Origin: Dipylidium caninum | Lineage: Eukaryota; Platyhelminthes; Cestoda; Cyclophyllidea; Dipylidiidae | DNA length: 64,000 nucleotides | Direction of reading: 5' to 3' | Assembly (NCBI GenBank): GCA_017562135.1 | Contig: QEYB01001166.1 | Span: 1 to 64,000, forward strand | Shown here: piece by piece, positions 48,701-61,514 of the stretch | Numbering within the stretch: position 1 is the stretch's first letter | How the letters are laid out: each line of letters begins with the position of its first letter | Translations under genes and position numbers: made by a program | The notes under the pieces: model-generated | Told to the model about the DNA's origin: nothing | The model's input: only the letters and a program-made list of their open reading frames with translations | Database searches by the model: none

Positions 48701-50771
48701 AAAGCTCTGCCGCTCGCGTACATTCACGAAATTGTGCTTAGTATCGTCGAGGTGTAGGGAGGAATTCTGGTGTAACGCCAGAGCACAATTGCGCTATAGT
48801 CAAAGGGCGGCAGTAAGTAGAACTAATGGTAATTAGAGGCACACAAGCTGTCAATGTTTTCAAGCCCACCGTCGGTATTTACAAATTCATAATTTTGGGC
48901 CTTTTGACGTCAATCTGTAACACTTGATCAAAGAATTGAGGAACAATAGTCTTTCTAAGAGGAAGTGAGACCACTGGTTTGAGAATTTCTACAATCCAAC
49001 AGCATTCTAGTCAAATTAAATGATTTTTTGGATTTCAAGCCAATGTTTAAGAAAAGCAGTGACGTTGTTTTGTAAATTTCTTCCTTTGACATTTACTGAA
49101 CTTTGGTTTATCGGCTGGAATTGGCTTAACTGCTCACCCATGAAGACTCTAGATGAATACAATGATTTTAGAAGGATGGAGCGAGGGGTAAGAGCAATGG
49201 ATTATAAGTTAACGGGTCAGAGGTGAACATCTGGACTCTCCTCTCTGATATCATAAATACTCCTTTCCACCTAGACCCCACGAGATCTATTACATGATTT
49301 TCTAATCACTCTTGACTCATGACTTCGCTAGAGACAATGGCATACAAAAATTTTAAAAGGGTAGCTGGCATAATCGTACGGTATTTTGCTAATTCCCAAT
49401 GACAGACGATACTTATGACTGTCAAAGAAGCAGCAGTGTTTATTCATATTCACTGTTTGGTTAAGGGAAATAGAGTGAGGTCGAAGGAGGGAAAACCTCG
49501 AGTAATCCATTTTAGGGTAACCTCGATCTTCTACCATGCGATGGAATTATAAAAAGCTACTGCGAAGTTGAAATCATTATACAAGTTACTTTCGATGGGT
49601 AACTAAAATAAATAAGAATCTGTTTTACCTTGAGTGTGATAAAAAAGGAAGGCCCACATTTTAATGGAACAGCGTCTATTATGATTCAATCATTAGTACG
49701 AGCTTTAGATGAGGCTGGTAGAAGCCTTGCATTATGACGATTATGGATTTTTTCCATCCAAACTACGTTGAGGGAAGACCAGGTCAGTGTGATTTTGCGG
49801 CGAAAAACTTGCGTATGTAATTATGTTCCTTTGAGTACACTTGTATGCATAAATTCCCAAATGCACATGTCTATGTACATATACCGAGCTTGAAAACCTC
49901 AGCTAGGTCTGATTTCATTAATGAAGGCACTGTCGGAGGCTATTGCCATTGTTAGGTCGTATATTTTAAGCATTCACATTCCCAAAAAGTAAGATGTTTT
50001 GCCTCAATTAGCGACGATCTGATATGATAAATAAGAACTGAAATTTTGCACCTGTTAGTTGACTACCTCATCTCAAAGAAAACTAGGATTGGAAAGCGAG
50101 AAGAAATTTACGGACTTCGTACCAATAAACTACTCACGACCGTGCCGTATTTATGAATGCTTCCGATTCTTTATTTTTGCCATCTGAGCAGACTTCCTCA
50201 TTTGCTCTATTTTAAGAATTGTTTAACAAAAAGGGTACATTTCCGGCAGCACCATGGCCTTTAAGGCGACCGTGGACACGATAGAGCTTATTTAACTACT
50301 TACGATCACTACTATTAATTATTTACGTGATTGCGTTAAGTGCAATCCACAGTCCAGTACAAAATCACCTGAACAGTTAGAAGAGCAATGTATTAGGCTT
50401 GGCAAATACAGTTTTAGTTGTCTGAACAGTGGCTATATCTCAATCGAAGACGGTCAGCTAATGAAAGAAAACTTCCCGCAAATTGATCGCCAAACCAAAA
50501 AGTCATCATGTGGCAATAATGCGTACCAAACTATAATTTAAAAAAATCAAGTTTTTACTTGTTTATTTATACATTTATCGTGTCTTCTTAATAACGTCTA
50601 GCTGCTTTTATTTGTTTGTTTAAATTGTTAAAATAGAATAATCCTTAAGGACATGTAATTTTTGCACAATATGTTTTTCATGCGATAACAAGTGATTACA
50701 AATGAAACAGAGTTTTTTAAGCAGATTTACGCGGTAAGTTAAGCGTAATCTTCCTATACAAAACAAGATCT
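45703..50771. other. Intergenic region downstream of phosphofructokinase
   Basis: The phosphofructokinase 3' UTR probably ends in the first 300 nt; only variant polyadenylation strings such as CATAAA near 45,936 are visible. Beyond that I found no exon with splice sites and a convincing reading frame, no domain and no repeat array. Confidence 0.5.
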
Positions 50772-51173
50772 ATGGGCTATGCCCCCGTAGGATGGCCGGC
50801 TGACGACGTTGCGGAAATAGATGCTTCCGCAAATGAATTAAGGAAAATAACCACGGACGTTCTCAAAAAGCTAGCCATGTGCATGCCTCCGGCTTCGTCA
50901 TCTGTGTCTCACATTGTGGATATACCCGCCTTTTCATTTGACGGGTTACTGACGCCAGGAAGCACTGGTGATCGATTTTCAAATAAATCGAACAAACATG
51001 AGGAGTGTAGGGGGAAACAATGGAATTCCGGTAATGATCATCAGCAAGCCGTCGGTTTTGGCGTCCTTGCAGTCGGCTCAAAATTTCAACAACGTGGACT
51101 AAACGTTGAGTCTCATAGTGTCACCAGTGACGCGACTTCACTGAAAGAAAATCCAAACAGCGGCGATTCAACA
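50772..51173 (+). CDS. Probable first coding exon of an unidentified gene
   Basis: An open run of 134 codons starts MGYAPVGWPADDVAEIDAS and ends exactly at a strong donor, ACA|GTGAGT, in phase 0. The composition is balanced and unlike the AT-rich surroundings. It includes an amphipathic-looking piece (ELRKITTDVLKKLAM) and is then Ser/Asn-rich and probably disordered, as in a regulatory or nuclear protein. I recognise no domain. The frame continues past the donor for about 25 codons into AT-rich sequence, which looks like intron. The partner exon was not proven; 61,423-61,508 has a compatible phase but is 10 kb away. Confidence 0.5.
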
Positions 51174-51179
51174 GTGAGT

Positions 51180-54100
51180 AAATTGCAACTTACTAAAACC
51201 TATGAATTGGAGAAACTACTTTACCTAACGCTTATTGCAAGTTTTTTATGAGTTTTAATAGCATTAGTGTTGATTGCAAATAAAAATTAAGTAGCCATTA
51301 TTCGAGTTTGCGAACGTTGAGGCCATTACCTTCGTAAACCTTTCAAATGTGTGTCCATAAACTATGTGAATTGCAATAATAATATATGAATATTTATGCA
51401 CTCAATGGAGACTACCACTGATGAACATGTAAATACATTATAATGCCACTATTTTACTAGAACTAACGGCGTTCTCTCCGCAAAATTTTTATTATACCGT
51501 CGAGATTTATACTACATATGAGCACTGATGCACTATATCAAGTCCAGAGCTTAGGACATTTTAGCAACCTTAGTTGAGATATTAACAAGTCTCTCACCAC
51601 TATTTGACTTTTTCTCTATCATTTTTTTATACCACGAAGAATCATATTCTCGAATACTCCTACTTACTCTAAGTAAATTTTTGTACTGACCACTTATCAA
51701 AATACATTCCCCTTCTTTGGCCCTCGCAATCACAAATTTGGCCATTTCGACTCCCAATTATGCAATTCAGTCTGATTTGTCCTCCTATTGGTTGGCTACT
51801 CTGATCCCTGCTCATGCCGACACTTGAAAGTTGCGCATCACTGACCTTGAAGTAGCCAATTATTTCATCCTCTGGTTTACTATTGATCAATGGCTACTGG
51901 GCCGTGCGTACGTTTGTGTATGCATGGGCGCGAAAACTTGTGCGTACGAGCACGCGTAAATGTACATGCGCACATACACCATAACAAAGGCCATTTCTTG
52001 TCTTTCTATCTCTGTCGTGTGGGAAATCCCTTCTCCGTTGGAACTTTGGCCATGGAATTGAAATCAAACTGCCCACCCCCCTTGATTTCTCCAAGTACTC
52101 CCAAAGCGGAGAAGGGTGTTTTGAAATATTGTTTGGTTAATTCCCCAGGCTGAACGATTAAACTGATCTATAGATTGCTCAAACTGTGGTAGAAGTTACT
52201 AGTCATGTAGCGTCCGGTTTAGTTGACATAACACTGACAAATGCTGGCTGTTTGGAATTGACCTTGACAAGCAATTTGAGGAAGTAGGATGTAAAAACAG
52301 TACTGCGAAAGCTCGAAGTTTGGAGTTAATGCATTATACCCCGAGTCAAGTGATAAATGCCTTCTATTATTAAACTAGGTAATTATTAACTATTGTTGAC
52401 AGCTGAGAGTGTAGACGCCTCTGATGTTGTTAGGTGCCCGCAGATTCACAGTAGGACATGAAACAGTGCACACAAAGCGGGTCATTATTTACTTTACGAA
52501 AGGCGGGAACTTGAATCATTTCTGGAATAAATTTGTGAGGTAAATAGCTGTGTTAGCGACATGGCTCGAGATCACTTAATCGTGGGCCAAAGCAAGACAA
52601 TAAGACAATATTGATAAAAAACCTGAGTAAGGTTTCGAAAATATCTATGTATAAGTATACTAGCTTGGGAAATAATGAGATTTTTCTCTGAAGACGGCTT
52701 GTCCCTGTGTCTTATGGCCAGGCGCATATGACCCTGAGCTTCATGGTCTGCTCTTTTTTAAATTAGCATCTTATCTCGAGAGAGTGCTCGTGTCATCCTC
52801 TTTGATTTGGCTCTAAATTCTCCCTGTTGACTAGGCATCCGCAAAAGCGGTGAAATTGATAATATTAGCCTTCGTCCTATTCTCGCATAATGAAATGTTC
52901 AGATATCGTGGCAGTTTGAGCGCTACCACTCCCAACCTCAATTTCACTCAGTCTTCTATTCACTCATTACAGAAAGCCTCATTCATGGATGCCGGTAATA
53001 GGCTGTCGAGTGAATCACCAATGAAAAATGGACAAGTGTATGTGCGTGTTTATGTGTGTGTGTGTGGGTGTGCTCTTGCAGTGTACCCTCTGCTCCCTTG
53101 ATGGTAAAATTCTCCCTCTTTTCTCCTCCACGAACCAATTACTCAGTCTAGCTTGAATACATCAAGGTACATCTGTCCTTCTCCCCCTTAGCTAGTTTCT
53201 CCAACACAGCATCGTTCTTTATCATCCGTCAAACCGAAGCCTTTCACGTGCATTGTGTTAGATAGTTGGTGACATTGTTGCCTCACAGGCAAGTGGACTG
53301 CGTCCCGACAGACAGTATGGAGTACTGTGAACCTCACCGGAAAGGCCACATTATGGAGTTTGTAGGAGAAAGTTTGCGAAGCAAAAGTCACTTACAACCC
53401 CCTGGTAGAACACGCAAGAAAAAATTGATGGTATTCTATATCATATAAAAAGTGTGTACACGGAGGATGGCCACTCAGAAGTGTATTTGCATAACCGCGC
53501 CTCTACGACCGTTTGCAGAGGAAGCCAGAATTTTCTTTTCGCTTTTAGTCGAGATTAACACCTCACAATACGGTGATTTAATTTCTAAATGCGGGACACC
53601 CAAGCCTTATCTTTATCAATGCTCTTTCCTCTGCACTTCGCGAGGGGTATTTTAAATGTTGTCATACAAAAGGAATTTCCTATAACCGTCGTGGTTTAGG
53701 TCGCCCAATTATGGCCTTCGGAAGCACGATATCCTCACAGACATTTGAAGGCAAGCAGGCTTAAAAGCTATTGGGACAGCTAAGTAAGACAAGCGAAAAA
53801 CAGAAGGGTTGGGAGGTGGAAGTTACCTGGGAAATTTCCTTCTATTCAGGGAACTGTAATTAGTTTCTCCCCTCAATGGCTGTGCTAACCAACCCACGTG
53901 GCAATTACATAAGCGAGTGAATTCCACACGGTACCGTGGTCACTAATTCCCCGGGCACGGATTAACTGGGCGTTCTACTTTGTTATGCGGACACACGTCG
54001 TGAAGTTAACAGTTGAAATTGAATACGGAAGAGTTGAAAAAATGTCCTTAAGCCTAGATTGGCAGAGGCGATTCAGCTAACTTTTACCATTTACGTCGCT

Positions 54101-57100
54101 GGAAACACTGGCTTATGCATAAAAGGTGATGTCACTCTGCGTTTTCCGTGTTTAATGTGAATGCGTGTTTCTCTAATCGTTACGCAAGTGTTTTCATGCC
54201 GTAGATGAAAGCGGCTGGCTTGGTGTAACACGTTAGAGGCAGTAAGAAGTACAGGTGGCATTAGCGATTGGTTATCCTCACTCGCCCTTCTAAGAAGGCC
54301 TACGACCAACTCAATGGTATGAAGGTGGAAGAAATGGGTGTTTCCCCCCTTCCAACACCCTGCCCTCCACTCTCCCCTTTTTTCAGAGAGTTGAGATTTT
54401 CACGAAGGCATTTGGCTCTCATTTAAGAAATAGTCTCAGCCTCCGTGCTCTGACCTCCATCAAATGGAGGGCGGACGTGAAATTAAACCACGTCTATTGC
54501 CAGCTTCTGGGAATTATGCTTAACCTATTAAAGGTTCTCACGAGCGGTGGGTCGTCTCGGACACACCTGGCCGATTTGACTGCTGTCCTCGAGCCAAAAA
54601 ATTATTATTTCTTGGATTAGAAGAAGATGCCTCCCAGACACTTGTCTCGGCCAGCCTCGGTTACACATTTAAGAGTCGCTGCGGCCTTCATAGTCCTAAC
54701 GAGGAGTGCCTGCCCTCACGCGTGATCTCCACGGATGTAAAATTCTTCGGAGGACCGAGGTCCTCACCTAAGATATCAGCCACTAATGGTTAGGCTATAG
54801 TTGGACCTGGTAATTTTCCGTTTAGAGAGGCGAACTCAAGGGATTGTTTGTTAATGCTCCTTGGGTAACCCTACTTTTTCCCCAACTCCTCTCTCCTACG
54901 CCACCACCACCGTCACCAAAGTTGGAATGTTGAAAATTAAAAAAATACCTCTCGACCGAACACCTTTTCTGCCGAAGAGCCATATTTCTTTCGTTCGTAT
55001 GCGACACAACATAGCTCGCAACTTGGTCAGGAGGACAGTGAAACTTCTCATTGATGCACTTGGTGGACAGGTCACGCAAAAGGGTTGATGGCAGACGAAG
55101 TGGATGGGCTGGGAGTAGCTTCTAGATAAATCTAAGAAAGAGAATTAGGAATTCCGCAACGCCGTCAAAGGAGTTTCGAGAGATCTTCTAAATCAAAAAC
55201 GACTTATTTATGAGGGAACATAATTGGTCCACTGCTTGTTTGTCAATCCTTTCTTGCATATCGGGCGGTTGGACAAAGTCTCGCGGCCGCTTTGAGACAA
55301 GCCGGCACTCCTTTTACTCCATTTCGCTACAAAGTATAGTTGGTGATAACTTTGTTGGCTCTGAAAATTTTAGCGAAATCCAGGCAGTGAAGCGTAGTGC
55401 CTTTCATGGTATTTTACCGTGCAGTGGCCTTTCAAATATGGGGTTTGGTTAAAATAGCAAACCAAACTGGATACAACTCCAACTGCCTTTGATGCATCAG
55501 TTCGTTGTTTCATTAGTCGTCAACTAATGCATTTTACGATTACCGCCTATGTCAGTGGCGATTATCTCTTCCTCTCTCTTTCTACCCTCTCCATGCTTCA
55601 TCAGACCCCTGAGCATGGGATTGGCACGGTCCCCCCGATTTGCAGACTACCAATTCCTGCCGTGGTTCTCAATAATTGTTATAATCTAGTGTTTTTTGAA
55701 GTGACACCTAATTTCCTGTCCGTGGGTGTCAAAAGGGCTAAGTGTGTCCAACATAATGTAGGAAAATTAGCCGCTGCTTGTCTGAGGCAATTTTTTTTAC
55801 CTTCCACTAGCAGACATTCCATGCCTATTGCTTCGACCGGCTAGTCTGGCGCCACATGATGGGGTCCAAAGGCATGCCAACTGATATGAAGACGAGCGAT
55901 AGACCAGAAGGGGAGGGGGGGGGGACGGGCGGCCTGTGATCTGATTGGCCATTACTTTTTGGCGGCATTATGATCACATGATGGCGTTGACGCTGCTAGC
56001 GATACCAAATAACAAAACTAAAATGTTATTCGTTTCTTGGGATTATTTAAATCTTTTCCTGTCACCAAGGACGAAGAATTATTTCGGTCGGCTTGAAAAT
56101 ATGCATATGAAATTGGCAATCTCTCGTTAGTGCAATGAGGCTACTTTAAGTTGGTGACAGGGTGGCTTGAGTGGTGGTGGGGCGGGTTAGTGGATACTCC
56201 TTCTGCCTTAAGTGAATCAGGTTATTTATTTTGGACTGGACTATAAGTAGTCCCGACTCTAAGTTAACTTACGTCGCTTAAATACTGTTTTGTGCGTAAA
56301 CAAGTAATTTTTTCACTTCACGTGTTCTAAAACAACACGATGGCTATGCACTCGGTAACAGCCCGCTTTCACACTCCTCCGGAGGTTGGTGTACCGAATA
56401 ACTGTCGTCTCCTCCATGAAAATCTGCATATGATCTCCGCATGTGTCTACCAGAAGGCATTTTACCTCATTCCACAAAGGAGGTTTTCATGGCCCTAAAC
56501 GACACTTTGAGAGGGTGGAGAAAAAAAAACTCTTGTTAAATAATTACAAGCGACTAGTCTTTTTTCCATTGTGTTTAGAGCTTGCCATCATGACGTACTA
56601 TGATTTTTGTTCAAAGCACCCCTGTTGCATGTGCTGCTCCTCGATAATTCGAGCACGCACCGTCTGTGCTCACATTGGAGAAGTTGAGTAAAAATCTAAT
56701 ACAGAGCATATTCCTTCCCTTCACAATAGCCTACTTTGGACCACAATGATTTCAATAAACCTGATCGTCCCCAAAGGTGCCTTTCAAATACCCAGACGAG
56801 TTCCCCTTATTACCAGTGTGAAGAGGCCTACTTGTAGCTGCACGTTAGAATTGTGGGAGAGGTGCCATTTGTTTCCATTTATTATTGAAGGCGGGCTCTG
56901 AAAACCAACAATTCAGCGCCCATTTTAGTAGTAATGTGTTTGTAGGACTGTATGAAATAGGGAAACTTGGATGATTTTCTGGAGAAAATGGGGTGGAAAT
57001 GGTGTAGTGATGCATCGAGGCCAAAAATTCACTCCGAGCACTGTGGTGGACTCAAAGGAGAGCCTCCAGCGAGTACGGATGATAGCCTTTTTGAAAAGTA

Positions 57101-59915
57101 CACAAACATCTACCCTACAAAGCTAATCCCATTCATGATGGCGTTGTTTTCGTGACGATGGTGAAGAAAAAGCAAATGTTTGAATATATGTGTACATGTG
57201 TACCCCCACGACCTGACACAGTGCACTTGAAATGCAACAGTTGTTGCCGCGTTGCAGTTGTGTAGTTCACCAGGATAAGCGCCAGGCCAAAGCCGTCGGC
57301 TCAGCTAACAGCATAAGCGCATGGCAATGGACTGAGCCTGATCAAATCGCGTGTTTTACATGACATATGTTTGAAAATAAACAAATTTTATGTATCTGAC
57401 GGGTGTGGATGCTGCGGTGGCTGCACGGTTGGATGTAGGCGTTAACTTGGTTATGACGTGACGCTCCGGTACTTTCCTCCCGTCGGCAATTAATCCTCTT
57501 CCATCCACTCATCCAACAAGCCTAAATTTCTCTCTCAACTGCCGCCCTCGCGACTATTCGGGGACATCATGCGTATAATTCCGACCGGAAAAAAACCATT
57601 AGTAATTTGATAGGTTCCTGTTTTAAGCTGGCCGTCTGTCAATGTAAGTTTAGATTAATGGAGACAAATAAGAAGGGCCAGAACCGTTTTCTAGGGTTTA
57701 TTTATGTGTTTGAAGTTGGAAATTGTCTTGTCGATGGGGAAAAGCGGGACTGTTAGCCACGTCGCGGGTGGAGAGGTAGGATTCTAATGTGCTGTAGCCG
57801 TAAACAATCCGCGAAGACACCAAAATCTCACAGTAAGTTGATGAACAGCATCTCATCTCCGTGAAGTGGGGAATAATGCCTAGAACAATTTCCATTTTGG
57901 GAAATGCCTCGAGGTTGGTGTTAAAAAAGGACTTACAGTGTTGCAGCCATTTCGGCAGGATGATTTATCACCACCGAGATAGGAACAGACACATTTGGGG
58001 CTTTGAGAGTACGTTTACAGCAGGCTGTGGCGTATGGGAAAGGTTAGTCCTGTCCACGCAAACAACGGGAGAAAAGCAGTGTTTGAGAGTCGTGGAACTG
58101 CAAACGGTTGATAACATCCCTTGGGCGGCAGCCATACCTCGCCAGCGATAATTAATTTGATCTTACTTCCCCTCCTCCCTCACCAAGAGACAACGGCTAC
58201 AACTGATTGTGCATCTAGGAAATGTGCTAGAGCCTTCAAAACTACCTGTCAAGTCGGCCATACGCTGAGTAAACTTTTCCTCCTCCCCTAATCATTCTCC
58301 GCAGAAGTAAATCTCCGTGAGCGCGAGCGGTTAGTGAAAATAAGAATGGAAAGATAATAAAATGTTTTGGCGAAACACTGATAAGGTCGTCCACAATGAC
58401 CTTTTCATCGCTATTTTCATCCCTAATGATAGTCCACTTCATTTGAATGCAAACATGATGGAGAAAGTCATTTTTTCGCAGCCTTATTAACCGACCTCCT
58501 CACGATTAATCCACTTAGTTTGTGCATTTGTAATTCGCCTTTACGTCCTACAGCATGACATTCAGTTATTGTGGAGTTTTTTTGGTCGGACGGCCAAAGC
58601 CCTAACTTTAGGCAGCTTGTAAACGCTAAAACAATCTTGTGGCAAGGCGCCGCGAGACTCGAGTATCGCATTCAACCGCTTTGGTACTGCGTTTTATCTT
58701 TTACAGTTAAGGGTAGGAATTAAAAAGATTTGCTATGATTAATAGTGTTATAATTATGGTGCAATTTGCCCGATGCATTGAGAAGGTGTAATTAGACTGA
58801 ACTTTTTCACCAAACTCTCTCACGAATAGTCCTAAAGCTTTTTTCTTAATTTCGAAACTAATGAAAGGAATGCAAATGTTTCCTACGCTTTAGTTCGCAA
58901 AGTAGGCGAAATCGACTTTTAATCCAAGTACTTTCGAGACAAAGACGATTCCTGATGACATGAATGAAGGGACTGAATTTTCGGTGGGTGCGCCATCATT
59001 GGAGCAGAGAATGCTGGAAAGTATGAGCTCGGACGGTGGATAGACGATGGGATAGACGAGTGAGGGAATTAATTTTGGACCAAATGAGACCACGTGTGGA
59101 TAGTGCCGGAGTAATAAACGGTTACGTTAGCCACCTTTCCCAGGATAAATGGCCAAAAGGGACTTCCCGCGCCTTTTCCGAAGTCAGACAGTGACCAAAG
59201 ACAAAGTTGTTCTCTTAAGAACTTGGCAGATGCAAACACTCGAGTGAAGTGTCATCAGGAAAATCTCCACACGTTCACAAAAAATACAAGACAAAGAACA
59301 CAAGGCTGACAATTATTACTGAGCCGAAAAATAGTTTATGGTTTGTTTTCCCTCCGAAGAAGTGTTGAAAGTGGACTGCGAGCTTGCGTCTGTGTTCACG
59401 GAGTACTCAAAATTAGGTTTGAAATAAATCTTTTACTTCCCAAAACGAAGTACTCGTAGAATTAATGGGCAGAAGTTCTGTCTGTGACCTTTCAACACCC
59501 CTCTTTGGCTTCTCCTACAACCGAAGCGACCGAGTCATGGGGTCTCTTTTCCTTTCCAGCCCTGCAGTCAGTGTGAGGCAGCCACAGAGGTTTCCGATGG
59601 CGTTTTTTAATTGACAGGAAGGGAAACGCTAAATCCAGGACACTGACGGTTGACGAGTCAATTTCGTGTCTATAAGCAGTGTTTCTTTCCAGTCGAAACA
59701 GGTGACCTGTTCCCTAAACGCTTATGACCCAAGGTGGAGAGGAGTAATTTGCATAGAGATGGTGACATGCTTCTTCTCCGATCCATCATCACTTCCGAGA
59801 TCCTTGAATGCACAGCGTGACAGCTGTATGTCCTTCCCCTCAATCAGGACGGGTAGCAAACGAGAAGTTTGCTTGCAGATGTGCGTGTGAGCGGGCCTCG
59901 CACTCCCCTCTCGCT
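51180..59915. other. Gene-poor stretch, possible intron
   Basis: No domain, exon or RNA gene could be supported. Short open frames on both strands lack splice context. A TG-rich run occurs near 53,039-53,073. If the two orphan exons belong to one gene, this would be part of a long intron of about 10 kb. Confidence 0.45.
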
Positions 59916-59955
59916 TCTCCTCCTCCTCCTCCTCCTCCTCCTCCTCCTCCTCCTC
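59916..59955 (+). repeat. TCC trinucleotide microsatellite
   Basis: About 13 TCC units run without interruption. Frames read across it give poly-Glu, poly-Arg or poly-Ser runs and should not be taken as genes. Confidence 0.9.
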
Positions 59956-61422
59956 ACCGCTAGACTGTCCACAGAAGGCGCGACTGGGCCATAAGTCCGA
60001 ATATACGTCACCCAAATTGCAGCAGACATGATCCGAGTTATATATGTGTGGTTGAGTCAACTTCTACCTGACAGACACACGACCACAAGACGAAGGAGTG
60101 ATTCACCTAGAGGAAGTTCCTCCCGCTCTCCAAATATGCCAAAAACCAACTGACACTTAAAACAACCGAATAACAGGGCGCTGACCTCCTCGTTTAGGGA
60201 GCGAACAACCAATTCGTTTAGCTTTTTCCTTGCGCCGCACTCAATGAGGCTCGTGCGAATGTAGTAAAATCAGTCATCTTAAAAGCATAGGCAAACATTT
60301 TGTAATTACCCTTTGTTACGACTTAAAAGGAAGCTCTTCCTTCTCTTGGAATACAGTAATAGTTGTTATTTTGTGCAGAACTACCATGAAACATCTCAAC
60401 TGCTCTAATGGGGAGTGAAATGTTTGGACACCCAACTCGGTTCGCAAAACCGTCGCCAACAATGTTGACTTTGTAAAAAGTCCCGCATGAACACCTTCAC
60501 CATTGACCTTCCTCTTCTCACGTTTTCCATGCATTTTAGCCTGACCGCCACATCTAAATTATTAATTGGACGGGAAAGGCTATTTTTCTTCTCCCCTCTT
60601 TAATTTCCAGTCTACTTAGATTTAAGCATTAGCTTTAATTAAAAAAAACCGTTCTTCCATGTTAATGCCTGACTTAATTCTTCATCAAAGGTTTCACTTT
60701 TCCTCCCCTTTCTCATCTACAACTTGAGTTAAGTATAACTTCTTGGAGTGGGGTCATCGTCTCCACTTCTGTTAACATTTTTTGTCTCGAGGGGAAGTGG
60801 TGGTCGTCATTATGATTTTGTTTTAATGCACAAGTGGGCACCAGTGGTTTTCTGGTTTGCGGGACGCGAATCAAGAGGGACACAGTTTTGGACTGCCAGG
60901 ACCGTGTGTCAACTTGAAACAGTCATGTTGGCTGACATTTGGCTAAAGGCTTAAATTTCGGGTCAGTCTATTTGACAAAGTGACGTTTAGACGTGATATC
61001 ACCCCTTTACGAGCGTTGCCGATGTCTGTATTGCCTAAGTGCAGTGCTTCAGAAGTGACGAGATGTCGACATAATTAGGATTGACGTGATTGGCCTCCTC
61101 TAACTGGAGCCGTGATCGACTTGCCTTCAGGAAATATTCGTGATGGTGGATTTTTCCGAAACTGGTCCTTAACAAACCCTCCATCATTTGTGGGCTTCTG
61201 TACAACTCGACGAGTTAACTGCTTGATTAGAAATAGGTGAAACCTGCAGGTTGCAATAACAGTCCTCTTTTGCGACGTCGCCTACTCCTCTGGGAAACCC
61301 TTAAATTGGAGGGTGGAAAGGGCAAAAACTGCATTCGTAAAGGGGTGGGGAGGATTGGGTCCCCAAGACTTAATCTGCTATTGGATGGCTTTTATTGTTG
61401 CCTTTTCACATTTTGTTACCAG

Positions 61423-61508
61423 AGAATAAAAAAAATGCCGGAAACGGTCCTCGCCCGAACCTGCCTCGAAGCTGCCGAACGATTGGCCAACCTGCAGCCG
61501 ACATTGAG
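61423..61508 (+). CDS. Probable internal exon of an unidentified gene
   Basis: A pyrimidine-rich tract and TTACCAG precede an 86-nt open run that reads RIKK, then MPETVLARTCLEAAERLAN, then LQPTLR, ending at a GAG|GTGCGT donor in phase 2. The entry phase is 0. It has the higher GC, Leu/Ala-rich, helix-forming look of a true exon against AT-rich flanks. Entry phase 0 fits the exit phase of the exon at 50,772-51,173, so they could belong to one gene with further exons beyond the window. The product is not recognised. Confidence 0.45.
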
Positions 61509-61514
61509 GTGCGT

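Noticed and set aside
55527..55844. Plus-strand open frame of 105 codons
   Set aside because: Composition is ordinary for non-coding DNA here and no family, splice or promoter feature supports it.
59722..60060. Minus-strand frame with a poly-Glu run
   Set aside because: The run is simply the TCC microsatellite translated; other frames give poly-Arg. Nothing else in it looks like a protein domain.
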